Below are positions 16,570-24,503 of a stretch of 64,000 nt of DNA, piece by piece. Origin of the DNA: Longimycelium tulufanense (GTDB taxonomy: Bacteria; Actinomycetota; Actinomycetes; Mycobacteriales; Pseudonocardiaceae); assembly GCF_014645795.1 (NCBI RefSeq), contig NZ_BMMK01000010.1:139730-203729 (forward strand). Direction: 5' to 3'. The notes under the pieces were generated by a model, which was not told the origin of the DNA, made no database searches, and saw only the letters and a list, made by a program, of their open reading frames with translations. Both the position numbers and the translations under genes were made by a program. Each line of letters begins with the position of its first letter. Position 1 is the first letter of the stretch.

Positions 16570-17295
16570 ATGCGATCAGACGTCGAGCCACGAGGCAGTG
16601 GCATTCGTACCGGCGAGCCCGACATCGTGGGCCGGAGTAAACGCCTGTGGTTGCGCGAGGGCGGCACGTGCCTGGTCGAACTCGTGCCGAGCCTGCGCAG
16701 CTTCACCTACCGGCGGGACGAGTTGGTTGCGGCGACCGGAAAGCTGCGCCTGGATTTCTACGAGCTGGCAGCGGCCAGGCTCGCCGACTCGGGAGTGCGA
16801 ACCGCGTTCCGGGCAAGGGTTGGCGATATCCGGTACCTGGCAGACTATCGCCCCGCTCCGCCGTTCGAGGTCATCGTCAAGAACGTGGCCACCGGGTCGA
16901 CGATCCGCAAGTACCCGGGGTTGTTCGAGGAGGGCTACCGGTTCTCCCCACCGGTGGTGAAGTTCGACTACCGCGTGGATCCCGAGGACCAGCCGATCGG
17001 CGAGGACTACCTGCGCGCCGCGGGTGTGCCGGTGGCCGCGTTCCACGAGGTGGCGTTGCGCTGTAACCGGGTGCTGACAGAGTGGCTGTCGCCGTTGGAC
17101 CTGTGGGACTTCTGCCTGGTGGTCGCGGTGGACACCGATGGGGAGCCGATCATCATCTCCGAGGTTTCCCCGGACTGTATGCGGCTGCGTTCCGAGGACG
17201 GTAGGGCTCTGGACAAGGACCTGTTCCGGGCCGGGGCCGACCACGACACGATCGTTGCGCAGTGGCGGGAGCTGATCGACCGTGTCCGCGGGTGA
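16570..17295 (+). CDS. SAICAR synthetase (PurC)-like protein, coformycin/pentostatin type
   Basis: This 241-residue protein has the PurC fold: VGRSKRLW in place of the G-K-A-K lid, EVIVKNVATGST, PPVVKFDYR, SEVSPDCMRL and LDKDLFR. Against housekeeping PurC, the DFKLEFG motif reads DFCLVVAV, so the acidic Mg-site residue is missing. Ligation chemistry may therefore be altered. PurC homologues (PenC, CofC-type) are required in pentostatin/coformycin clusters as I recall them, alongside a HisG-like protein and an SDR. Start ATG 16570 has a GGGGGA site. It lies 35 bp after the phosphorylase and overlaps the SDR by 14 bp. It is probably not the cell's purine-pathway enzyme. Confidence 0.85.
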   Translation: MRSDVEPRGSGIRTGEPDIVGRSKRLWLREGGTCLVELVPSLRSFTYRRDELVAATGKLRLDFYELAAARLADSGVRTAFRARVGDIRYLADYRPAPPFEVIVKNVATGSTIRKYPGLFEEGYRFSPPVVKFDYRVDPEDQPIGEDYLRAAGVPVAAFHEVALRCNRVLTEWLSPLDLWDFCLVVAVDTDGEPIIISEVSPDCMRLRSEDGRALDKDLFRAGADHDTIVAQWRELIDRVRG

Positions 17296-17998
17296 GAACA
17301 GCGGGACGACGCCCCGGACTGCGCTGGTGACCGGGGGAAACCGGGGAACCGGACGCGCCATCGTCGAGCGGCTCGAGGTTGCTGGAACACAGGTTTGGCA
17401 GCTCAACCGCACCCCTTGCGGCGCGGGTGAGCGCGAGCTGATCTGCGATCTGTCCGATGTGGACGCTGTGGATCGTTTGGTGCGGCGGGTGGTCGACGCC
17501 AGCGGTGGCCGGCTGGATCTGTTGGTGGCCAACGCTGCCGACCGATATTTCGCCCGGGTGTCCGACCTGGATGCTCACCGCTGGTCGCAGGCATTGACAG
17601 TCAACCTCAGCTCGATACTGGTGGCGGTTCGCGCTGCCTTGCCAGCGCTGCGCGCTGCGCACGGAACCGTTGTGTTGATGGGCAGTCACGCCGGAACCCG
17701 CTTCTTCGAGGAGGGGGTGTCCTACTGCGCCGCCAAGGCCGCGATGAAGGCGGTGTGCGAGGTGCTCCTACTCGAAGAACGGCCGCACGGCGTGCGTACC
17801 TGCCTGGTCAGTCCGGGGGCGATCGCGAACCTCGACGGTGACACCTCGAAGTTCAAGATGGCCCCGGCTTCGGTTGCCGAATTCCTGGCGTGGCTGGCAT
17901 CGGCGCCGGCGGACGTGGCGGTGGGCGAGATCGAGATGCGTCCGGCCGTGTTGCCGCCACCTGTGGTGACCGGACTGGACCGGCTGCAGGCCGTCTGA
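17282..17998 (+). CDS. SDR, candidate coformycin-type 8-keto reductase
   Basis: The 238-residue SDR has TGGNRGTG (nucleotide loop) near residue 17, NAA near 82, a serine in LMGSHAG near 137 and the YCAAK catalytic motif near 150. It directly follows and overlaps a PurC-like gene, the arrangement expected for the SDR that interconverts the 8-keto and 8-hydroxy forms of the seven-membered base in pentostatin (PenB). GTG 17282 is the only sensible start. It is followed 38 bp later by the small unknown gene. Function is assigned by family and context. Confidence 0.85.
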   Translation: MSAGENSGTTPRTALVTGGNRGTGRAIVERLEVAGTQVWQLNRTPCGAGERELICDLSDVDAVDRLVRRVVDASGGRLDLLVANAADRYFARVSDLDAHRWSQALTVNLSSILVAVRAALPALRAAHGTVVLMGSHAGTRFFEEGVSYCAAKAAMKAVCEVLLLEERPHGVRTCLVSPGAIANLDGDTSKFKMAPASVAEFLAWLASAPADVAVGEIEMRPAVLPPPVVTGLDRLQAV

Positions 17999-18036
17999 GC
18001 CGTGGTTTTCCTCGTCGCGTGAAGGGAGCTGGGCAG

Positions 18037-18432
18037 ATGTCACGAGCTCGGGAGCAGCTTTCCGGCGAGGAGCCGGTGGTGCGGTGGGATCCGTTGCGGG
18101 GTCGGCTCGAACTGTGCTTCACGGAGGTGCCATGCGTGCACCGGACGGACGTGGCCTTCACCAGCCCGGTCTGGCTCGATTTCGCCGAGGACGAGTTGTT
18201 GTCCGTTGACCTGCTCGACATCCCGGATCTGCTCGGTGACCTGGTGGCGGCTCGGGGCGCTGGGACGCCACGGATTGCCTGCGACTCGGGCTGGCTCTGG
18301 ATGGAGCTGCGGAAAGGAGGGCTGACCACGCGTCGCACAGGGTTGGCGGAGGTCGAGTTCACTCTTGATGGTGCGCGTCTGGTGTCGATTCGCCTGCAAC
18401 TCGACGAGGAACCGGTGCCGGGGGCGTCGTGA
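18037..18432 (+). CDS. Hypothetical protein of the nucleoside-type cluster
   Basis: This 131-residue protein has no recognised family. Start ATG 18037 has a strong AAGGGAG site nine bases upstream. The product is acidic and probably soluble. It has Trp-rich stretches (VRWDPLRGRLEL, SPVWLDFAED, SGWLWMELRKGG) and alternating strand-like segments ending in VEFTLDGARLVSIRLQLDEE, which suggests a beta-rich domain. It overlaps the phosphatase start by GTGA, so it is made together with the coformycin-type enzymes and is a candidate new pathway component. Confidence 0.7.
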   Translation: MSRAREQLSGEEPVVRWDPLRGRLELCFTEVPCVHRTDVAFTSPVWLDFAEDELLSVDLLDIPDLLGDLVAARGAGTPRIACDSGWLWMELRKGGLTTRRTGLAEVEFTLDGARLVSIRLQLDEEPVPGAS

Positions 18433-19274
18433 CCGGCACTCCCCTGGACGGCATCCGCCTGGTCGCGACCGATCTCGACGGCACCTTGTTGAACAGGTCC
18501 GGTCGGGTCGGCGAGCGCGTGCGCGCGTCCGTCGAGTTGGCTCGACAGAACGGGGTCGAGACCGTGTATCTGACCGGGAGACCGTTGCACGACGCGGCGT
18601 CCGTGCTCGGCGAGGCGGGTCTGGGCGGTTACCTGGCGGCCAGCAACGGCGCGGTGGTCCGGGACCGGCAGGGCCTCGTGCTCGGCCGGTGGACGATGGA
18701 TGCCGAGTTGGGCGCGGAGATCAGCGCGGCGCTGCGACTCGCGTTGGACGGCACCCATCTTGGGGCGGTCACCGAGGGCGAATTGGCCCTGGACCACGGA
18801 TTTCCTGCCGATCTTGCGGAGACGTGGCGCGCCCAGCTGGGTGAGCGAACGGTTGAGGGGCTGTTGGCCGGCGGCCGGGTACTCAAGCTGCTGGCGGCCT
18901 GCCCCGGGTGGCCGGTTGGCGCGTTCGCCGAGATGGTGAGCGCGCTGGTGGGCGATCGGTTCTGTGTCACGTTCTCCACCGAGCGGTTCCTGGAGATCTC
19001 GTTGTCGTCGGCGACGAAGGGGGCGGCCCTCGAGGTCATCGCGCGTGCCGCAGGGGTGCCGTTGTCCGCGGCGGCGTGCGTCGGCGACATGCCGAACGAC
19101 CTGGGGATGTTCGACGTCGCCGGGCTCGCGGTGGCGGTGGCCAACGCCGCGCCGACGGTGCGACGCCGCGCTCATCTCGTGGTGTCGAGCAACGAGGACG
19201 ACGGTGTCGCCGAACTGATCGAGGCGATCGTCCGAGCACGGGGGCGAAACGGCGCGGCCCGGACGACATCGTGA
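18429..19274 (+). CDS. HAD-superfamily Cof-type phosphatase
   Basis: The 281-residue product has the HAD motifs in order: DLDGTLLN (nucleophile Asp) at residues 15-22, YLTGRP (motif II), a lysine in SSATKGAALEVI (motif III) and VGDMPNDLGMF (motif IV). The C2-type cap between them marks the Cof subfamily of sugar/nucleotide phosphatases. It is the last gene of the right arm and is translationally coupled to the unknown protein. A likely role is removing the 5'-phosphate from the nucleotide form of the product, but generic phosphatase activity is all that sequence shows. Confidence 0.87.
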   Translation: MTGTPLDGIRLVATDLDGTLLNRSGRVGERVRASVELARQNGVETVYLTGRPLHDAASVLGEAGLGGYLAASNGAVVRDRQGLVLGRWTMDAELGAEISAALRLALDGTHLGAVTEGELALDHGFPADLAETWRAQLGERTVEGLLAGGRVLKLLAACPGWPVGAFAEMVSALVGDRFCVTFSTERFLEISLSSATKGAALEVIARAAGVPLSAAACVGDMPNDLGMFDVAGLAVAVANAAPTVRRRAHLVVSSNEDDGVAELIEAIVRARGRNGAARTTS

Positions 19275-19516
19275 CCGCCGGCCACCCTCGCCGGATCCTC
19301 GTCGGCGCTGTGCGGGCACGGGCTGGCCGGCTCCGCGGCGCTGTCGATGATGAGATCCAGCTCGACCAGGCAGTAGATGCGCACCGGACAGGGAAACCGG
19401 TCCAGCCGCACCGGGACGAGGTAACCCCCGTACTCCCGCTGGTAACGGAACACCCGGCCAGGCCCCAGCGGCGTCATGACCGGCGTGCCGACAGTTGGTA
19501 GCTCACGCAATGCCAT
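19172..19516 (-). CDS. Small conserved-looking hypothetical protein
   Basis: The 114-residue product has an ordered N-terminal half (residues 1-60: LPTVGTPVMTPLGPGRVFRY, then strand-rich VPVRLDRFPCPVRIYCLVELDLI) and a low-complexity tail. The tail overlaps the 3' end of the HAD gene on the other strand by about 100 bp. The ATG at 19516 has GAGGGG eight bases upstream. It starts 12 bp after the small HTH gene, so the two form an operon. The N-terminal half resembles short SH3-like proteins I associate with actinobacterial mobile regions, but no function can be named. Confidence 0.6.
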   Translation of the reverse strand: MALRELPTVGTPVMTPLGPGRVFRYQREYGGYLVPVRLDRFPCPVRIYCLVELDLIIDSAAEPASPCPHSADEDPARVAGGHDVVRAAPFRPRARTIASISSATPSSSLLDTTR

Positions 19517-19528
19517 TTGGCGCGCCCC

Positions 19529-19717
19529 TCAGCGGCTGTGAGTAGTCGTGTGTGCCCGGAGCTGTTCGAGAAGGTCATCAATCAGCCAGCGGGCCTGGCC
19601 GCCGGCCGTCACCAACTCGGGTGTCACCAAGCCGTCCTTCCACCAACGAACCACGGTTCGACGCGAGACACCCAGTTTCTTGGCCACGACGCCAGTCGGA
19701 AGGAGCAACTTGGGCAC
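19529..19717 (-). CDS. Small helix-turn-helix protein (excisionase/MerR-type)
   Basis: The product is about 62 residues from GTG 19717. The frame is open to a TTG at 19747, which is less likely. It contains GVVAKKLGVSRRTVVRWWKDGLVTPELVTAGGQARW, the HTH plus wing pattern of the excisionase/MerR-like HTH_17 family. Such proteins occur in integrative elements and small regulons. It is co-transcribed with the 19516 gene. Upstream of it sits an ordered 9-bp repeat array, a plausible binding site. It marks the right edge of the nucleoside-type cluster. Confidence 0.7.
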   Translation of the reverse strand: MPKLLLPTGVVAKKLGVSRRTVVRWWKDGLVTPELVTAGGQARWLIDDLLEQLRAHTTTHSR

Positions 19718-19759
19718 GAGGTCGAGGATGCACCAACAAAAGGGCAAAAACGACGTGCC

Positions 19760-19846
19760 TGGCCCCGATGTCCCGAATTGGTCGAATGATGCAGATGTAG
19801 CAAATGGTGCAGATTGTGCAGATGTCCCCGGTGGCCCCGATGTCCC
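19760..19846. repeat. 9-bp repeat array flanked by 15-bp direct repeats, upstream of the HTH gene
   Basis: Four contiguous 9-mers run from 19790 to 19825: TGCAGATGT, AGCAAATGG, TGCAGATTG, TGCAGATGT. The array is bracketed by two copies of TGGCCCCGATGTCCC at 19760-19774 and 19832-19846. It sits 43-129 bp upstream of the likely start of the minus-strand HTH gene. The regular spacing suggests a protein-binding array (operator or iteron-like). Nothing else here suggests a replication origin. Confidence 0.55.
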
Positions 19847-20033
19847 ACCTGCTCTCGGCGGCAGCTAGCGAGCCCCGATGGGCAGGCGCCAGAGAAAAGC
19901 TGGCTGACCTGCGCATACACCATGTTGTCCACAGGCCGGGCAGTCATCCACAGCCGGCGATCTTCCGATTGCTCCGCGTTTCCCCAGCTCAGTAGGCTAA
20001 GCGCGGGGCGCCAGCCCCCAAGGGCGGGCGGGG

Positions 20034-20393
20034 GCCGAGGAGGAGATCGAGGCACTGCGTGCCCGGGCCGCGGAGAAGATCGCCTACTACGGCTCGACGC
20101 GTGCCTACCGCGTCGTGTTCGAGGCACACGGGTGGGGCGCGCTGACCGACGAACTGCACGCCCTGATCGTCGCCGGCCGGTTGGAGGATGCGATCGGGCT
20201 CATCACCCCGGACATCCTCGACACCTACTGCGTGACCGCCAGGTGGGACGGGTTGGCGGACGCACTGACGGCCCGCTACGACGGTCTTGCCGACCGGGTC
20301 GCGCTGTACTCGTTCGTCTGGATGTCCCGGGAGCAGCGCGAACGCTGGCGGGACGTGGTCAACGCGCTCCAGCGCACGGGCACCCGCGCGTGA
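20034..20393 (+). pseudogene. C-terminal remnant of an LLM-class F420-dependent oxidoreductase
   Basis: The frame runs from about 20034 to the TGA ending at 20393 and encodes the family's tail: EKIAYYGSTRAYR, FEAHGWGALTDELHAL, then a final DGLADRVALYSF. The roughly 250 residues that should precede it, with the F420-binding barrel, are absent, and an in-frame stop lies at 19998. An internal GTG at 20115 could start a 92-residue product, but that would lack a function. It looks like a gene truncated when the neighbouring cluster or element arrived. Confidence 0.65.
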
Positions 20394-20439
20394 ACGATCG
20401 AGCCGGAAGGAGGGCGGGGCTGGGGCTTTTGTGGAGCGG

Positions 20440-21024
20440 TCAGTGCCACGGCCCCGTCCCGTCCGAGAAGTCCCAAAAGCAGTTGTGGCTGGTCAGGATT
20501 TCGTCCTTTCCGGGCGCAACGGTCACCTCCACACCGTTGAACACCGCACGGACGGTGTTGTTCTGGTGTCCGATCCACTGTTGGTAGTGCAGGTGCGGGG
20601 CACTACTGGCACCAGAGCTACCGACGATTCCGATCTGCTGCCCTCGTTCGACCCGCTGACCCTCCTCGGCCGTCGACTTCTCGATCAGGTGCAGGTATGA
20701 GGTACCCCAGTCGCTGCCGTGATCGATCTCCACCATCCAGCCGCCCCCACTGTCCCACCCGGAGAGCCTGACCTGGCCCGCGGCGGACGCCAGAACGGGC
20801 TGACCGCTCGTCTCACCGCCGACCCGGAAGAGATCCAGGCTGTGGGGGTTGGGGCTGTGGTTGTCGCGGGTGACGGCTCGCCACTTCTGTCCACACTGGA
20901 ACGGCAACTGGAACTGTGGTCGGGAATTCGCCTCCGCGGACCGGACCGGCAACGAGGAAAAGTCCACACCCAGACCCAGGACGAAGACAACCACCAATGA
21001 ACGGGCAAGAATCGATCGAGCCAT
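20440..21024 (-). CDS. Secreted M23-family metallopeptidase-like protein
   Basis: The 194-residue product has a signal peptide (residues 1-30: MARSILARSLVVVFVLGLGV..., cleavage near SAEA) followed by a LytM/M23 domain. Zinc ligands are visible in PHSLDLFRVGG (H-x-x-D) and APHLHYQQW (HxH). The family cuts peptidoglycan cross-bridges or, when degenerate, binds and regulates cell-wall enzymes. A C-terminal extension contains one further cysteine. The start at 21024 was chosen because the signal peptide begins there. It is monocistronic. Confidence 0.82.
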   Translation of the reverse strand: MARSILARSLVVVFVLGLGVDFSSLPVRSAEANSRPQFQLPFQCGQKWRAVTRDNHSPNPHSLDLFRVGGETSGQPVLASAAGQVRLSGWDSGGGWMVEIDHGSDWGTSYLHLIEKSTAEEGQRVERGQQIGIVGSSGASSAPHLHYQQWIGHQNNTVRAVFNGVEVTVAPGKDEILTSHNCFWDFSDGTGPWH

Positions 21025-21281
21025 ACGTGAATTCCGTCTCGTGTCAGCACGCCGGACGGGACGGTGACACTCAGTTTCTACGCCCGCTCGTTCGTCTCCA
21101 CAACTCGACATTGAATGCCAGATACTGGGTGTCGCGCGCACGCGACATCCTCCGCCGGAGCGGACGCTTCCTCGGCCAGCATTGGCCGGCGTTCGGGTCA
21201 CCTTTCGTCGTCAGATGGACGAACGTGTGCCGGACACGCCCCGCACCCGGTCGGGGCCGCCGCTGGGCCGAGGAACTCGGC

Positions 21282-21494
21282 CTACTCCTCCTCGTCGCCG
21301 GGTGGGCGCAGGGACATCGGGCCGTAGACGTCACTGTCGTCGTGCAGCAGGGTGACCTGCTCGATACCGCCGTCGAGCAGGTCCGGCCAGTTCTCCTCCA
21401 GCCAGAACTCGGCCTCGGACTGCTCGTCGAACGTCTCGGCCGGTCCGATCACCTCGCTGCCGGTGGAGTCGTGGTAGCGCCACCGGTACCCCAC
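21282..21494 (-). CDS. Small acidic conserved-type hypothetical protein
   Basis: This 70-residue product starts at GTG 21494 with a strong GAAGGGAG site. It is acidic and aromatic-rich: YRWRYHDSTGSEV, then EAEFWLEENWPDLLDGGIEQVTLLHDDSDVYGPMSL. It is soluble with no signal peptide. It is divergent from the cobalamin gene fusion, with about 155 bp between them. The family is not one I can name. The very long open frame that continues upstream on this strand is antisense to cobUT and is not real. Confidence 0.72.
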   Translation of the reverse strand: MGYRWRYHDSTGSEVIGPAETFDEQSEAEFWLEENWPDLLDGGIEQVTLLHDDSDVYGPMSLRPPGDEEE

Positions 21495-21650
21495 GTCGGG
21501 CTCCCTTCTGCCGGATGGCCAGACGGTAGCGTTAGCGCGCCAGCAGCTTGCGCCACCGGGGGACGCCGGAAGCCAGGATGAGTCACCGGCTCTCCCGGCG
21601 CACGAGCCGGCCGGGTGCTGGTGTCCGCAAGACGCACAGGAGGTTCCACA

Positions 21651-23474
21651 GTGGCGCACCGCACTCTGGTTCTCGGTGGTGCGCGCTCGGGGAAGTCGGC
21701 CCACGCCGAGGGCCTGGTGCCGGGCGATGCGCCCGTCACCTACGTCGCCACCGCCCGGGTCGACCCCGCCGACGAGGAGTGGCGCGCCCGGATCGCCGAG
21801 CACGCGCGCCGCCGCCCGCCGGCCTGGCGCACCCTCGAGCATCCCGACCTCGCCGAGCTGCTGCGTGCCGCCAGCCCGTCCGACGGCCCCTACCTCGTCG
21901 ACGACATCGCCACCTGGCTGACCGGCGAGCTGGACGAGGCCGCCGCCTGGGAAGGCGGCTCCGAGACGGTCGCGGCGGTACGCAAGCGGGCCGCGGAGCT
22001 GGTCTCCGCCCTCCATGCCTGCCCGGCACGGGTCGTCCTGGTTTCGGCCGAGGTCGGCCTGGGCGTGATCCCCGCCACCCGCTCCGGCAGGCTCTTCCGC
22101 GACGAGCTGGGGGCGTTGAACGCCGCCCTCGCCGAAGCATGCGACGAGGTCATCCTCCTCGTCGCCGGGATCCCGCTGCGGCTGCGCGGCGGTGACGCCG
22201 GCGGCGGGACCAACCGTGAGACCAGCAGCGCCCGGGACGGCGCCAGCGGTGACACCAGCACGCAGACACGGAGGTACGAGGTGTCCACTTCGGACGCTGC
22301 GCCCGACACCCCGGCCTGGCCCACGCAGGAGCACCTGGACGACCTGGTCGCGGACGTCCCCGCGCCGGTGGAGCTGCCGCCGGTCACGCCGCCCGACGAC
22401 CAGGCCCGCCGCGACGCGCTGGCGCGGCACGAGCGACTGACCAAGCCGGCCGGCTCGCTGGGCCGCCTGGAGGAACTGGGCGTGTGGCTGGCCGGCTGCC
22501 AGGCCACGTGCCCGCCACGACCGCCCTCCCGCCCCCGCGTCGTGGTGTTCGCCGGCGATCACGGCATCGCGCGCAAGGGCGTTTCCGCCTATCCCAGCGA
22601 GGTCACCGGCCAGATGGTGGCCAACTTCCTGGCCGGCGGCGCCGCGGTGAACGTGCTCGCCCAGGCCGCCGGCGCCACCGTCCGGGTCGTCGACATGGCG
22701 GTCGATGCCGACACCCCCGAGTTTGTTCGCGCACACAAGGTACGGCGCGGCTCCGGCTGCATCGACACCGAGAACGCGCTCACCGACGCCGAGGTGCGCG
22801 CCGCGGTCACGGCCGGCCGCGCGCTGGCGGACGAGGAGGTCGACGGCGGCGCCGACCTGCTGATCGCCGGTGACATGGGCATCGGCAACACGACCCCCTC
22901 GGCCGTCCTGGTCGCCGCGCTCACCGGTGCCGAACCGGTCGCCGTGATCGGCCGCGGCACCGGCATCGACGACGAGGCGTGGATGCGCAAGTGCGTCGCC
23001 GTGCGCGACGCGTTGCGCCGGGCGCGGCAGGTCGTCGACGACCCGGTGGTCCTGCTGCGGACGGCTGCCGGCGCCGACATCGCCGCCATGGCCGGCTTCT
23101 TGGCGCAGGCCGCGGTGCGCCGCACCCCGGTCGTGCTCGATGGCCTCGTTGTCGGCGCGGCGGCGGTGGTCGCCGAGGAGATGGCGCCGGGCGCCCGCGA
23201 CTGGTGGGTGGCCGGCCACCGTTCCGCCGAGCCCGCGCACACGCTCGTGCTGGAGCACCTTGACCTCAGGCCGCTGCTGGAGATGGACATGCGGCTCGGC
23301 GAGGGCTCGGGCGCGGTGAGCGCACTGCCATTGCTGACCATGGCCGCGCGCGTGATGAACGAGATGGCCACCTTCGACGACGCCGGGGTGTCCGGGCGGA
23401 CCGGCGAGCAGCCAGGTGCGACCAGCACCGGCCGCACCGAAGGCGCCGGCGAGCTGACCTCCGCCGAGGGCTGA
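21651..23474 (+). CDS. CobU-CobT fusion (adenosylcobinamide kinase/GTase plus NaMN:DMB phosphoribosyltransferase)
   Basis: The product is 607 residues. The N-terminal domain (about 1-185) is CobU, with the P-loop [15 protein letters not shown], the activation of cobinamide to AdoCbi-GDP. A low-complexity linker (about 190-235) leads to CobT (about 240-590) with [43 protein letters not shown] and the catalytic-Glu region near [16 protein letters not shown], which makes alpha-ribazole phosphate. Start GTG 21651 has a perfect AGGAGG. CobS follows with 1 bp between, so the nucleotide-loop assembly steps are together. The fusion removes the need for two genes and has to my knowledge been seen in some actinobacteria. 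Confidence 0.9.
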   Translation: MAHRTLVLGGARSGKSAHAEGLVPGDAPVTYVATARVDPADEEWRARIAEHARRRPPAWRTLEHPDLAELLRAASPSDGPYLVDDIATWLTGELDEAAAWEGGSETVAAVRKRAAELVSALHACPARVVLVSAEVGLGVIPATRSGRLFRDELGALNAALAEACDEVILLVAGIPLRLRGGDAGGGTNRETSSARDGASGDTSTQTRRYEVSTSDAAPDTPAWPTQEHLDDLVADVPAPVELPPVTPPDDQARRDALARHERLTKPAGSLGRLEELGVWLAGCQATCPPRPPSRPRVVVFAGDHGIARKGVSAYPSEVTGQMVANFLAGGAAVNVLAQAAGATVRVVDMAVDADTPEFVRAHKVRRGSGCIDTENALTDAEVRAAVTAGRALADEEVDGGADLLIAGDMGIGNTTPSAVLVAALTGAEPVAVIGRGTGIDDEAWMRKCVAVRDALRRARQVVDDPVVLLRTAAGADIAAMAGFLAQAAVRRTPVVLDGLVVGAAAVVAEEMAPGARDWWVAGHRSAEPAHTLVLEHLDLRPLLEMDMRLGEGSGAVSALPLLTMAARVMNEMATFDDAGVSGRTGEQPGATSTGRTEGAGELTSAEG

Positions 23475-23475
23475 G

Positions 23476-24222
23476 GTGCACGGGCTGCGGCTCGCGCTGA
23501 CCTGGCTGTCCGTGCTTCCGGTCCCGGCGGGCCGGGTGGACGCGCGGAGCTGTCGACAGGCCATCGCCCTGGCACCGCTCGTCGGCGCGTTGCTGGGCGG
23601 CGCCGGGGCGGCGGCCCTGGCGGGCTTGTCCGCGCTCGGCACGCCTTCCCTGGTGGCGGGCTTCGTCGTGGTCGGGCTCATGATCGTGCTCACCCGCGGC
23701 ATGCACGTCGACGGTCTGGCCGACATGGCCGACGGGCTGGGCTGCTACGGGCCGCCGGAGCGGGCCTTGGCCGTCATGAAGGACGGTGGCGCAGGCCCGT
23801 TCGCCGTGGTTGCGCTGGTGCTGGTGCTGGGCGCGGAAGCGGCCGCGCTCGGCGCGATCGCCGATGCTGGCCGCTGGATGGCGGTCGTGTTGGCCGTGGC
23901 GGCCGGCCGGGTGGCCTTCTCCTGGTGCTGCCGGCGCGGCGTGCCGGCAGCCCGGCAGGAGGGAATGGGTGCCCTGGTCGCGGGCTCGCAGCCGTGGGCG
24001 GTGCCCGTGCTGTGGTGGCTCGCGCTCACCGGGCTCAGCGCGCTCGCGGTGCCGGACCGGCCGTGGCAGGGCCCGGTGGGCCTGGTCGTGGCGGCCCTCG
24101 TGGTCGTGCTGCTCACCCGCCACGCGGTACGCCGCTTCGGCGGCATCACCGGCGACGTCCTGGGCGCCTGCTGCGAAGGGGCGACTGCCGCCGCGCTCGT
24201 CATCGCCGCCCTGGGTACCTGA
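23476..24222 (+). CDS. cobS: Adenosylcobinamide-GDP ribazoletransferase
   Basis: The 248-residue integral membrane enzyme joins AdoCbi-GDP and alpha-ribazole (phosphate) in the last step of cobalamin assembly. It shows about six membrane segments, the active-site motif TRGMHVDGLADMADGLG near residue 75 and the C-terminal RRFGGITGDVLGACCEG, both diagnostic for CobS. GTG 23476 starts 1 bp after the cobUT stop. Confidence 0.92.
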   Translation: MHGLRLALTWLSVLPVPAGRVDARSCRQAIALAPLVGALLGGAGAAALAGLSALGTPSLVAGFVVVGLMIVLTRGMHVDGLADMADGLGCYGPPERALAVMKDGGAGPFAVVALVLVLGAEAAALGAIADAGRWMAVVLAVAAGRVAFSWCCRRGVPAARQEGMGALVAGSQPWAVPVLWWLALTGLSALAVPDRPWQGPVGLVVAALVVVLLTRHAVRRFGGITGDVLGACCEGATAAALVIAALGT

Positions 24223-24503
24223 CCAGGCCACCGGTCGCATTCGTCCCAGTTCACCGGGCGGCAACGCGCCCTGACCTCGCCGCTCCCGAGGTGCGGAAAC
24301 TCGCCGCCGTTGATCTCTTCACGTCCCACATCGGCATATCTACTCTCCGGTAACCCATGGCGTCGAGGGTGGGACGGCGGAGGCCGCGGACGCGGTCCGG
24401 GCGGGTCGGTTCCCACTCGTTCCGAGCCCAACCGTCATCATGATGTTGCCGAGCGTTACGACGGGCACCAGCCGCGGCCACCGCCGCCCAACCGGAGGTC
24501 ACC

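Noticed and set aside
19790..19825. Replication-origin (iteron) interpretation of the 9-bp repeat array
   Set aside because: No replication initiator gene, AT-rich unwinding region or plasmid genes nearby; kept as a binding-site array only.
21282..23726. 814-residue minus-strand open frame
   Set aside because: Most of it is antisense to the CobU-CobT fusion. Only the last 70 codons, after GTG 21494 with a good ribosome site, are kept as a gene.
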